Origin: CAYQUC01 sp048061315
Lineage (GTDB): Bacteria > Pseudomonadota > Gammaproteobacteria > UBA6429 > Thiohalophilaceae
Length of the DNA: 6,013 nt
Direction of reading: 5' to 3'
Assembly: GCA_048061315.1 (NCBI GenBank)
Contig: JBGMRJ010000127.1
Coordinates: 1 to 6,013 of the forward strand
Shown: positions 1 through 5,424 of the stretch, one piece after another
How positions within the stretch are numbered: the stretch's first letter is position 1
Layout of the letters: the number at the start of each line of letters is the position of its first letter
Notes under the pieces: model-generated
The model's database searches: none
What the model saw: the letters and a program-made list of their open reading frames with translations, nothing else
What the model was told of the DNA's origin: nothing
Made by a program: the position numbers and the translations under genes

Positions 1-52
1 ACCGAGGTAGATGGATTTGCAATCCACTGCATAGCCACTTTGCTATTCCGCC
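1..52 (-). tRNA. cysT: tRNA-Cys (anticodon GCA), 3' part cut off by the window edge
   Basis: The minus strand from 52 downward reads GGCGGAATAGCAAAGTGGC, followed by an anticodon stem-loop with the loop TTGCAAA, giving anticodon GCA for cysteine. The D arm and anticodon arm are complete; the T arm breaks off at base 1, so the 3' acceptor strand and CCA lie outside the window. The acceptor start GGCGGAA and its place just after tRNA-Gly(GCC) and pgsA match E. coli cysT, from which the symbol is taken. It appears to have its own extended -10 promoter, centred about 20 nt upstream of the 5' end, after the terminator that closes the tRNA-Gly unit. Confidence 0.95.
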
Positions 53-59
53 ATAATCA

Positions 60-91
60 TTGTGTTACAGTATATCACTGCTATAACACAA
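60..91. repeat. Inverted repeat enclosing the tRNA-Cys -10 element
   Basis: The arms are TTGTGTTACAG at 60-70 and CTATAACACAA at 81-91. They are reverse complements at 10 of 11 positions, with a 10-bp centre. The centre and left arm contain the proposed tRNA-Cys extended -10 (TGATATACT, minus strand, 69-77). The symmetry and placement over a promoter suggest an operator. The same bases could also fold in RNA read through from tRNA-Gly, as an alternative hairpin (CAG 68-70 with CTG 78-80) next to the terminator. The right arm touches the terminator's T tract. Confidence 0.5.
69..77 (-). promoter_or_regulatory. Extended -10 promoter for tRNA-Cys
   Basis: The minus strand reads TGA-TATACT, a TGn extension followed by a -10 hexamer with five of six consensus bases. 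Transcription would start near 62, leaving about 10 nt before the mature tRNA 5' end at 52. The -35 region is only a T-rich stretch from the preceding terminator, so the promoter would depend on the extended -10. Confidence 0.45.
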
Positions 92-116
92 AAAACCCCG
101 ATTATGATTTCGGGGT
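90..116 (-). terminator. Intrinsic terminator of the tRNA-Gly transcript
   Basis: On the minus strand ACCCCG (116-111) pairs with CGGGGT (100-95) across a 10-nt A/T-rich loop, and a run of six T follows (95-90). This is a classic rho-independent terminator about 20 nt past the CCA end of tRNA-Gly. The plus-strand side lacks a good T tract, so it acts mainly in the minus direction. It separates tRNA-Gly from tRNA-Cys, which form one operon in E. coli. Confidence 0.85.
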
Positions 117-135
117 ATTTAAACCATTTAAATAA

Positions 136-211
<76 letters not shown>

Positions 212-222
212 AAAGAGTGCGT

Positions 223-250
223 ATTGTAGCGGCGTATCTCATGGTGTCAA
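223..250 (-). promoter_or_regulatory. Sigma-70 promoter for tRNA-Gly
   Basis: On the minus strand a perfect -35 TTGACA (250-245) is followed by a 16-bp spacer and a -10 TACAAT (228-223, five of six). The predicted start near 216 leaves only about 5 nt before the mature 5' end at 211. It lies wholly in the gap after the pgsA stop, so the tRNA is uncoupled from the upstream genes. This is the best promoter match in the window. Confidence 0.85.
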
Positions 251-269
251 GATGTACCGCTAATTTGGG

Positions 270-827
270 TCAATTTTTTGTCAGACTGGGCCAGGCAGCC
301 TTTAAATACAAATACATAGACCATAATGTTAGAAAAGCTGCAAAAAATAACAGAATGTAACCCAGCTCCGTTATCGGGATATTCCATAAGGGTTGATGGT
401 AGATTAGCATACCAATAGCAAACATTTGAGCCGTGGTTTTAATCTTCCCCAGAATTGATACAGAGACTTTAGTAGTATTACCGGCTTCAGCCATCCACTC
501 CCTAAGTGCCGATACGGCTATTTCTCGACCAATAATAACGATTGATGCCATCGCTATCCAAAAGCCGGGATACTTCACTATAAGCAGCACAAGAGCAGTA
601 GAAACCATTAATTTATCCGCAACCGGGTCCAGAAAGGCACCAAAAGCTGACTGCTGGTTTAATTTACGTGCTAAATAACCATCAAACCAGTCGCTGATAC
701 CGGCAACAAAAAAGATTGAGGTGGTTAATATGTGTTTCCAGCTAAAATCCGGTAAATAAAAGGCAACAATAAATACCGGAATCAGGATAATTCGCATTAC
801 TGTCAGTATATTTGGAGTAGTCCACAT
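270..827 (-). CDS. pgsA: CDP-diacylglycerol--glycerol-3-phosphate 3-phosphatidyltransferase (PgsA)
   Basis: An inner-membrane enzyme that joins CDP-diacylglycerol and glycerol-3-phosphate to give phosphatidylglycerol phosphate, the committed step to phosphatidylglycerol and cardiolipin. The 185 residues match the usual family length. The CDP-alcohol phosphotransferase signature is intact: D46, D49, G50, A53, R54, G63, D67 and D71, in the pattern DxxDGxxAR-x8-GxxxDxxxD. The aspartates bind the catalytic metals. Hydrophobic helices surround the motif (about 8-24, 33-45, 73-88, 90-105 and a C-terminal pair near 130-176). The start codon directly abuts the uvrC stop. A GAGGA Shine-Dalgarno sits at 841-845 inside uvrC, 13 nt upstream, so translational coupling with uvrC is likely. 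The following tRNA-Gly has its own promoter. Identification rests on motif, length and synteny; confidence is high. Confidence 0.96.
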   Translation of the reverse strand: MWTTPNILTVMRIILIPVFIVAFYLPDFSWKHILTTSIFFVAGISDWFDGYLARKLNQQSAFGAFLDPVADKLMVSTALVLLIVKYPGFWIAMASIVIIGREIAVSALREWMAEAGNTTKVSVSILGKIKTTAQMFAIGMLIYHQPLWNIPITELGYILLFFAAFLTLWSMYLYLKAAWPSLTKN

Positions 828-2768
828 TTAATTAATCTTTTCCTCGTTACTCTCATTACTATGAAATGTATTATAAATTTGTTCAGCTAATTTCAAGCTG
901 ATACCCGACACAGTCTTCAATTCGTCAATACCTGCCTGTTTTATTTCCTGTAAACCACCAAATTGTTTCAGTAAGCTTTGTCTTCGTTTTGGGCCCAATC
1001 CTGCAATTTGTTCTAAAACGGAAGTTTTCCTCGCTTTAGCGCGACTTTGCCGATGCCCGGTGATTGCAAAACGATGAGCCTCATCTCGAATATGTTGAAT
1101 CAAGTGAGAAGCCATTGAATCGCTGGGAAGTATAATCGTAGTATCGTTTATCGACAAGTTTTCAGAAATACCAAACTGGTATTTATTGGATATTAATATC
1201 GTCTCTTCACCTGCTTTTCTTTCTGGTCCTTTTGATATCCCTATTAGTAAAATATTCTCAATTTGCAGATTCTCCAATACTTCCTCTGCCTGTGTCAGCT
1301 GACCTTTACCACCATCAACAAAAAGAATGTCCGGTAATTTTTCTTCGCCATTTTTAATCCTTGTGTAGCGTCGGGTCAATGCCTGCTTTATCGCTGCGTA
1401 GTCATCCCCTGGTGTAATATTTTCTATTTTAAAACGGCGGTATTCTGATTTAACCGGTCCATTGATATCAAACACGACACACGATGCAACCGTTCGCTCA
1501 CCACTGGTATGACTAATATCAAAACATTCCATTCGATTTGGCAAATCATCTAATTGAAACCGTTCCGCCAAATTTTCATAACGTTTTAAAATGGTGGTAT
1601 TGCTACTAATTCTGGTTTGTAGGGCATTAGCGACATTCAAGACTGACATCTTTAACCAACGAACTCGATCCCCTCTAACCCTGGATTTAATCGCGATTTT
1701 TCGACCAGCCTGTTCAGATAAAACTTGCGTCATTAAATCCATCGAATCAAATGATTCACTAATAATAATTTCAGATGAGATGGCATGCAAATTCTCTAAA
1801 TTCTGCTTTAAATAATATTGTGGAATAAAAGCCTGTAACATATCTGCAGTTGTATCAGATTTATTCATTTTCGGGTAATAGGTTTTATTTCCCAGATTAC
1901 GCCCACCGCGAATTAAAAATACCTGAACGCATCCAACACCATTAGAACAAGCAGAAGAAATAATATCCAGATCACCCTGCTCTTGCGTTATATATTGTTT
2001 TTCCTGAATTTTGCGCAACTTAATAATCTGGTCACGATACAAAGCTGCTTTTTCATAGTCCAGTTGCCCAGATGTCCGATCCATTTCATCGACAAGTTGA
2101 TTAATAACCGTTTTGTTTTTACCTTCTAAAAATAAAATGACATGAGCAACTTCTTCCTGATAGCTTTCTTCAGAAACCAAACCCACACAAGGCGCACTAC
2201 AACGCTTAATTTGATACTGTAAACAAGGTCGGGAACGATTTTTGTAAAACGTGTCTTCACATTGTCTAACCGGAAAAATTTTCTGTATTATCTGCAAGGT
2301 TTCCCGTGTTGCACCCGCACTGGGATAAGGGCCAAAATATTTCCCTTTGCCTTTACGTGCACCTCGATGAAATCGTAATCGCGGAAATTGATGCTCGGTC
2401 GAAACATAAATATACGGATAACTTTTATCATCCCGAAAACAGATATTGTATTTCGGCATGAATTTTTTGATTAAATTATTTTCTAAAATTAAAGCTTCTT
2501 TTTCCGTGTGAGTAACAATTAATTCGATTTTAGTAATATGGCTAACCAAAGCTCGGGTTTTAATTTGTGTCAGATTTTTTTGAAAATAGCTATTCAAACG
2601 ATTTTTTAAATTTTTTGCCTTACCCACATAAATAACAGTATCCTGATCATCGAACATTTGATAGACACCGGGTTTTGTTGTGCAGGAATCTAAAAAGGAT
2701 TTAGGACTAAAAGAAGAATTACTATTGGTATTACTGGATTCTTGATCTGTCAAATTAGCGTCTGACAT
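828..2768 (-). CDS. uvrC: Excinuclease ABC subunit C (UvrC)
   Basis: The dual-incision nuclease of nucleotide excision repair: recruited to UvrB at a lesion, it cuts 3' and then 5' of the damage. All domains are present. The N-terminal GIY-YIG nuclease spans about 32-110 (PGVY at 33-36, IYVGKAKNLKNR ending at R57). Four cysteines C170, C182, C190 and C194 have the spacing of the UvrC iron-sulfur ligands. The UVR motif that binds UvrB is near 222-256. The RNase H-like nuclease domain carries D417 (ECFDISH), D485 (FVDGGKGQ) and H565 (RDEAH). The C-terminal double helix-hairpin-helix is at about 585-636 (IAGLGPKRR, VSGISLKLAE). At 646 aa it is longer than E. coli UvrC (610), mainly from a Ser/Asn-rich N-terminal extension of about 15 residues and a polar tail. 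No good Shine-Dalgarno precedes the ATG, which lies 7 nt after the glycosylase stop, so coupling to that gene is plausible. Confidence 0.98.
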   Translation of the reverse strand: MSDANLTDQESSNTNSNSSFSPKSFLDSCTTKPGVYQMFDDQDTVIYVGKAKNLKNRLNSYFQKNLTQIKTRALVSHITKIELIVTHTEKEALILENNLIKKFMPKYNICFRDDKSYPYIYVSTEHQFPRLRFHRGARKGKGKYFGPYPSAGATRETLQIIQKIFPVRQCEDTFYKNRSRPCLQYQIKRCSAPCVGLVSEESYQEEVAHVILFLEGKNKTVINQLVDEMDRTSGQLDYEKAALYRDQIIKLRKIQEKQYITQEQGDLDIISSACSNGVGCVQVFLIRGGRNLGNKTYYPKMNKSDTTADMLQAFIPQYYLKQNLENLHAISSEIIISESFDSMDLMTQVLSEQAGRKIAIKSRVRGDRVRWLKMSVLNVANALQTRISSNTTILKRYENLAERFQLDDLPNRMECFDISHTSGERTVASCVVFDINGPVKSEYRRFKIENITPGDDYAAIKQALTRRYTRIKNGEEKLPDILFVDGGKGQLTQAEEVLENLQIENILLIGISKGPERKAGEETILISNKYQFGISENLSINDTTIILPSDSMASHLIQHIRDEAHRFAITGHRQSRAKARKTSVLEQIAGLGPKRRQSLLKQFGGLQEIKQAGIDELKTVSGISLKLAEQIYNTFHSNESNEEKIN

Positions 2769-2775
2769 AGTATTT

Positions 2776-3420
2776 TTATTTTATCTTTTTAATGTATTTT
2801 TGAGCCTGTCGAAAGACATCATGAAACATCTTTTCAGTCAATCGTTTAGTATTGGTATTATAACGACTGCAATGATAAGAATCGATAAGTATGTGGCCAG
2901 GTTCAATTTTATAATGAGTATTATGCTTGAACACAAAATCAGATTGCTTGCCACCAATCGCTTTAATAACGGCCTTGTGAGCAACTAAACCCAGTGCAAT
3001 CATCACCGTATTTTTCTTGAATTTTCCAATTTCGGCTTTTAGAAACGCATTACAATTATTAATTTCACTGCCAATCGGTTTGTTTTGTGGTGGCAGGCAT
3101 TTTACCGCATTTGTAATTCTGCAATTTATTAATTTTAATCCATCCTTCTTATGGCTTGATTGAGGTTGGTTGCTAAATCCGAATTTGTGTAATGTTTCAT
3201 ACAAAATTATACCCGCATGATCACCCGTAAAGGGTCGACCAGTAGCATTGGCACCGTGCATTCCCGGAGCCAACCCTATAATGACTAGCTCCGGGTTTGT
3301 ATCGCCAAAAGCAGGAACTGGCAGATTATAATAATCAGGATATTCAATGCGTAGCGCTTTAAAAAATGCGACATAGCGCGGACATTTTTTACAATTCTTA
3401 TCGAAGGTGAGAACACTCAT
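2776..3420 (-). CDS. Family 5 (UDGb-type) iron-sulfur uracil-DNA glycosylase
   Basis: Predicted to remove uracil, and perhaps other deaminated bases, from DNA as the first step of base excision repair. The 214-aa protein shows the UDG superfamily motif 1 at 49-67 (GLAPG ... TGRPFTGD). A51 stands where families 1 and 4 have a catalytic Asp or Asn, the hallmark of family 5; D67 is the acidic residue proposed to act in this family. Motif 2 is H183-C-S-R-Y-N-T189. Cysteines C10, C13, C108 and C123 fit the four iron-sulfur ligands, and the conserved TNAVKCLPPQNKP block (103-115) supports UDGb. It lies between the response regulator and uvrC, where E. coli has no gene, and is probably co-transcribed with uvrC. 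The ATG has no clear Shine-Dalgarno. Family 4 is the main alternative and is less likely because motif 1 lacks the acidic residue. Substrate range cannot be read from sequence. Confidence 0.88.
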   Translation of the reverse strand: MSVLTFDKNCKKCPRYVAFFKALRIEYPDYYNLPVPAFGDTNPELVIIGLAPGMHGANATGRPFTGDHAGIILYETLHKFGFSNQPQSSHKKDGLKLINCRITNAVKCLPPQNKPIGSEINNCNAFLKAEIGKFKKNTVMIALGLVAHKAVIKAIGGKQSDFVFKHNTHYKIEPGHILIDSYHCSRYNTNTKRLTEKMFHDVFRQAQKYIKKIK

Positions 3421-3456
3421 ATAGAATATACTTTAAATAAAATAGATTAATATAAG

Positions 3457-3465
3457 ATCATAACA
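3457..3465 (-). promoter_or_regulatory. Possible extended -10 promoter for the glycosylase-uvrC-pgsA unit
   Basis: The minus strand reads TGT-TATGAT, a TGn extension and a five-of-six -10 hexamer, in the 62-bp AT-rich gap after the response-regulator stop. No convincing -35 is present. Transcription would begin near 3450, about 30 nt before the glycosylase ATG. In such AT-rich DNA a chance match is possible. No terminator is seen between the two genes, so read-through is equally possible. Confidence 0.3.
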
Positions 3466-3482
3466 TATTGAAAATAAATAAT

Positions 3483-4130
3483 TTATTTGGAAGTGAATTC
3501 GTCCAAAATACCGTGTCGTAATGCTAATTTTGCTAATTCAATGTCATTACTGACTTTTAATTTGTCATACAAGCGGTAACGATAAGTGCTGACTGTTTTG
3601 GGGCTGAGACATAATTTCTCAGAAATGGCATTCACCTTTTGGCCATCCATCAGCATCAACATGACCTGCAATTCTCGTTCAGACAAAGATTCAAAAGGCG
3701 ATTTATCGTGGTCTTGGGAACCCGCTAAGGCCATCTGTTGCGCTATTGATGGACTGATGTAGCGCTTATTCTTCATTACCTCGCGAATGGCCTTTACGAT
3801 TTCATTGACATTAGCTTCTTTAGTGACATACCCCATTGCACCGATATTAAGCAATCGTTGCGGAAATATATCTTCGTTATGCATGGTAACAATGATTATT
3901 CGGAGATCTTTATGAATACGAAGTAATTTACGGGTAGCTTCAAGACCACCAATTCCGGGCATGCTGAGATCCATCAATGCGATGTCGGGTTGATGTGCCT
4001 GAATGAGATCGATGGCTTGTTCACCTGATGATGCTTCTGCAATAACTTCAATATCAGGGAAATCTTCAAGTAAGCGTTTTAAACCCGTGCGCACCATATC
4101 ATGATCATCAACCAATATGATTTTTATCAT
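3483..4130 (-). CDS. uvrY: UvrY/GacA/SirA-family two-component response regulator
   Basis: A cytoplasmic transcription factor. In relatives it is phosphorylated by the BarA/GacS sensor kinase and drives small RNAs that titrate CsrA/RsmA, controlling the switch between growth modes, motility and virulence. The receiver domain (about 1-120) has the acidic pair D8/D9, phospho-acceptor D54 (LMDLSMPG), T82 and K104. The LuxR-type helix-turn-helix (about 147-207) shows LSERELQ and LSPKTVSTYRYRLYDKL, which match UvrY/GacA closely. Length 215 aa is typical. The assignment is reinforced by position upstream of uvrC and pgsA. A GGGGGA ribosome-binding site lies 9 nt before the ATG, and a TATAAT promoter lies about 40 nt upstream. 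No sensor kinase gene is in the window, as is usual for this unlinked pair. The symbol could equally be gacA or letA depending on the genus. Confidence 0.93.
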   Translation of the reverse strand: MIKIILVDDHDMVRTGLKRLLEDFPDIEVIAEASSGEQAIDLIQAHQPDIALMDLSMPGIGGLEATRKLLRIHKDLRIIIVTMHNEDIFPQRLLNIGAMGYVTKEANVNEIVKAIREVMKNKRYISPSIAQQMALAGSQDHDKSPFESLSERELQVMLMLMDGQKVNAISEKLCLSPKTVSTYRYRLYDKLKVSNDIELAKLALRHGILDEFTSK

Positions 4131-4169
4131 GATATGTTGTCCCCCGTTAAAAATTACGTCTACGTTATG

Positions 4170-4197
4170 ATTATATTTAAAGCTATCTTAACAGCAA
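4170..4197 (-). promoter_or_regulatory. Sigma-70 promoter of the response regulator
   Basis: On the minus strand TTGCTG (4197-4192, three of six) is followed by 16 bp and a perfect TATAAT (4175-4170). The predicted start is near 4163, giving a leader of about 33 nt that contains the GGGGGA ribosome-binding site at 4140-4145. The weak -35 with a perfect -10 would suit activation from the dyad just upstream at 4203-4229. Confidence 0.6.
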
Positions 4198-4202
4198 CTT
4201 AA

Positions 4203-4229
4203 AGTCTTAAGTAATAATTAAATAAGACT
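4203..4229. repeat. 27-bp dyad immediately upstream of the response-regulator promoter
   Basis: AGTCTTA at 4203-4209 is mirrored exactly by TAAGACT at 4223-4229. Extended to the centre at 4216, the 13-bp half-sites match at 11 of 13 positions. The edge is only 5 bp from the -35 hexamer, the usual site for an activator or autoregulator. A terminator for tRNA-Ser is the other reading, but the stem is AT-rich and no T run follows it. Confidence 0.4.
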
Positions 4230-4305
4230 GTAAAATCTCACAAATCAACTAATAAATTAGGTATTAACAACTTCTTTAGGGGGGAAATTTTAAGTATGAA
4301 TTAAT

Positions 4306-4393
4306 TGGCGGAGAGGCAGGGATTCGAACCCTGGGAACCTTACGGTTCAACGGTTTTCAAGACCGCCGCTTTCGACCACTCAGCCACCTCTCC
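4306..4393 (-). tRNA. serT: tRNA-Ser (anticodon TGA)
   Basis: The minus strand encodes an 88-nt class II tRNA with CCA. The acceptor GGAGAGG pairs with CCTCTCC, the D arm has TGGCTGAGTGGTCGAAAGC, the anticodon loop reads CTTGAAA (anticodon TGA), a long variable arm has AACCGTAAGGTT, and the T arm has GGTTCGAATCC. The long variable arm is the serine identity feature read by SerRS, whose gene lies at the right end of this window. The E. coli gene with this anticodon, serT, also lies next to yccA, which supports the symbol. No intrinsic terminator is obvious before the response-regulator promoter. Confidence 0.97.
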
Positions 4394-4409
4394 ATATTTT
4401 ATTGATCGG

Positions 4410-4438
4410 ATAATTTGATTATTTACGACTGCCTACAA
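4410..4438 (-). promoter_or_regulatory. Weak candidate promoter for tRNA-Ser
   Basis: The minus strand has TTGTAG (4438-4433), a 17-bp spacer and AATTAT (4415-4410), four of six matches in each hexamer. Transcription would start near 4403, about 10 nt before the mature tRNA. The placement is right, but the match is weak for a tRNA gene and the DNA is AT-rich, so this is tentative. Confidence 0.3.
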
Positions 4439-4462
4439 AAAAATTCCAATGAAATCTGTAGG
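4432..4462. repeat. Inverted repeat CCTACA ... TGTAGG between tRNA-Ser and yccA
   Basis: CCTACA at 4432-4437 and TGTAGG at 4457-4462 are exact reverse complements separated by 19 bp. The left arm overlaps the proposed tRNA-Ser -35. It may be an operator or chance; no U tract follows the right arm, so it is not a terminator. Confidence 0.25.
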
Positions 4463-4509
4463 TTATTATGCCTGAATTATCCTAATAGTTAAATATATGT
4501 ATAAATTTA

Positions 4510-4532
4510 GCCATTTTTGCTTGAAAAATGGC
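4510..4532. repeat. Perfect 9-bp hairpin in the tRNA-Ser/yccA gap
   Basis: GCCATTTTT (4510-4518) and AAAAATGGC (4524-4532) pair perfectly around the 5-nt loop GCTTG. No T tract follows on either strand, so it is not a normal intrinsic terminator. The loop is complementary to CAAGC at 4561-4565. The GCTTGAAA spanning loop and arm (4519-4526) recurs at 4592-4599. Confidence 0.6.
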
Positions 4533-4548
4533 AATCCCACCATACATT
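4520..4548 (+). promoter_or_regulatory. Distal candidate promoter of yccA, with some heat-shock sigma likeness
   Basis: TTGAAA (4521-4526) with a 16-bp spacer and TACATT (4543-4548) makes a sigma-70-like promoter. The preceding C gives CTTGAAA, and CACCAT follows 11 bp after it, recalling the sigma-32 pattern CTTGAAA ... CCCCAT with imperfect spacing and one substitution. A start here would give a leader of about 120 nt carrying the 4564-4620 hairpin. The -35 lies inside a perfect hairpin, which weakens the call. Confidence 0.25.
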
Positions 4549-4563
4549 TAAATAAGCGCGCAA

Positions 4564-4620
4564 GCATACCCAAACTGAGCCGGTAAATCCAGCTTGAAAT
4601 TAAGAACTGTTTCGGTATGC
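4564..4620 (+). repeat. Long-range inverted repeat in the yccA leader
   Basis: GCATACC (4564-4570) pairs with GGTATGC (4614-4620). After one C-C mismatch, AAAC (4572-4575) pairs with GTTT (4609-4612), giving an 11-bp interrupted stem. The enclosed 33 nt contain the second GCTTGAAA copy. The 3' arm overlaps the -10-like hexamer of the proximal candidate promoter. It may be an RNA leader structure or a DNA operator. Confidence 0.4.
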
Positions 4621-4621
4621 T
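4594..4621 (+). promoter_or_regulatory. Proximal candidate promoter of yccA
   Basis: TTGAAA (4594-4599, five of six), a 16-bp spacer and TATGCT (4616-4621, four of six) would start transcription near 4628, leaving a leader of about 48 nt. The layout repeats that of the distal candidate 73 bp upstream, including the GCTTGAAA octamer. Confidence 0.35.
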
Positions 4622-4675
4622 GTGGTCTGAACTAATATATACTTAAACTTATTTAGTAAACTGGAGAAAAAAAAC

Positions 4676-5347
4676 ATGGCTTTTAATGATAGTGCTGTCA
4701 CTCGTTCAAGTAGTTCCATTTTAGAAACGAATAAAGTACTTAAAAATACTTATAGCTTATTGTCAATGACACTTGTATTCAGTGGCATTATGGCTGCTAT
4801 ATCGATGGTGGTTAATCCTCCTTATATAGTCTCCATGATAAGTTCAATTGGCGCATTAGTACTTATCTGGTTTGTAATACCAAGAACAGCTAATTCCTCA
4901 ATGGGTATCTTTGTTGTATTTCTCTTTACTGGCTTACTAGGGTTTGGTCTTGGACCAATCTTGAATCAATACATGGCACTAGAAAATGGTGCACGTATTA
5001 TTTCATTGTCACTGGCAGGTACCGGAATCATCTTTTTAGGTTTGTCAGGTTATGCCTTAACAACCAAAAAAGACTTTAGTTTTCTAGGTGGTTTTCTGGT
5101 TGCTGGTATGATTATGGTAATCATTGCTGCAATTGCGAATATATTTCTCGGGTTTTCCGGTTTGTCATTAGCAATTTCATCAATTGTCATTATGATCATG
5201 AGTGGTTTCATTCTTTATGACACAAGCCGAATTATTAATGGCGGTGAAACCAACTACATCATGGCAACCGTTGGATTATACCTGAGCATATACAATATCT
5301 TTGTCAGCCTATTACACTTATTAGGTGCTCTTGGCGGCGATGATTAA
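4676..5347 (+). CDS. yccA: YccA-family (Bax inhibitor-1/UPF0005) membrane protein, FtsH modulator
   Basis: An inner-membrane protein. E. coli YccA binds the membrane protease FtsH and limits its degradation of SecY when translocation is jammed. The 223 residues compare with 219 in E. coli and share diagnostic blocks: VLKNTYSLLS (21-30), TANSSMGIF (71-79), GPILNQY (93-99), LTTKKDFSFLGG (128-139) and GGETNYI-ATV-LY-S-YNIFVSLL (189-213). Seven hydrophobic helices lie at about 25-46, 50-68, 76-94, 107-126, 136-158, 163-181 and 196-217. A polar N-terminal tail of about 24 residues precedes them; in E. coli this cytosolic tail is needed for FtsH attack. D182 falls in the conserved C-terminal acidic position of the family. 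A GGAG Shine-Dalgarno ends 9 nt before the ATG. The gene is divergent from tRNA-Ser, as in E. coli, and ends in a hairpin terminator. Function in this organism is inferred from homology. Confidence 0.93.
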   Translation: MAFNDSAVTRSSSSILETNKVLKNTYSLLSMTLVFSGIMAAISMVVNPPYIVSMISSIGALVLIWFVIPRTANSSMGIFVVFLFTGLLGFGLGPILNQYMALENGARIISLSLAGTGIIFLGLSGYALTTKKDFSFLGGFLVAGMIMVIIAAIANIFLGFSGLSLAISSIVIMIMSGFILYDTSRIINGGETNYIMATVGLYLSIYNIFVSLLHLLGALGGDD

Positions 5348-5367
5348 ATAACAACGTTTACTTCTAT

Positions 5368-5397
5368 GGCCCCGGATTTTTCGGGGTCTTCTGCTTT
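5368..5397 (+). terminator. Intrinsic terminator after yccA
   Basis: GGCCCCG (5368-5374) pairs with CGGGGTC (5382-5388), including one G-U pair, across a 7-nt loop. The tail TTCTGCTTT is U-rich but broken. The stem is strong and lies 20 nt past the yccA stop. The interrupted tail may allow partial read-through into the two small genes, which have no clear promoter of their own in the 27 bp that follow. Confidence 0.7.
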
Positions 5398-5424
5398 ACT
5401 CAAACAAATTTTCAGGAAATACAT

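Noticed and set aside
433..678. 81-codon plus-strand ORF
   Set aside because: It lies wholly antisense to pgsA, whose motifs are intact. No ribosome-binding site or recognisable family; a shadow frame.
1591..1815. 74-codon plus-strand ORF
   Set aside because: Antisense to the conserved uvrC coding sequence, with no independent support.
2800..2988. 62-codon plus-strand ORF
   Set aside because: Antisense to the glycosylase motif 2 region; composition reflects the opposite strand.
3472..3488. 17-bp A/T palindrome across the response-regulator stop codon
   Set aside because: Perfectly symmetric but made only of A and T with a 1-nt centre. It cannot form a stable hairpin, has no GC stem for termination, and is expected by chance in this AT-rich gap.
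4279..4284. Six-G run downstream of tRNA-Ser as part of a terminator
   Set aside because: No complementary C run is close enough to form a stem, and no T tract follows on the minus strand.
4583..4599. Possible CpxR box before yccA (GTAAA followed by a second half-site)
   Set aside because: yccA is reported as Cpx-linked in E. coli, but only one GTAAA is present here; the second half-site reads TTGAA, too far from consensus.
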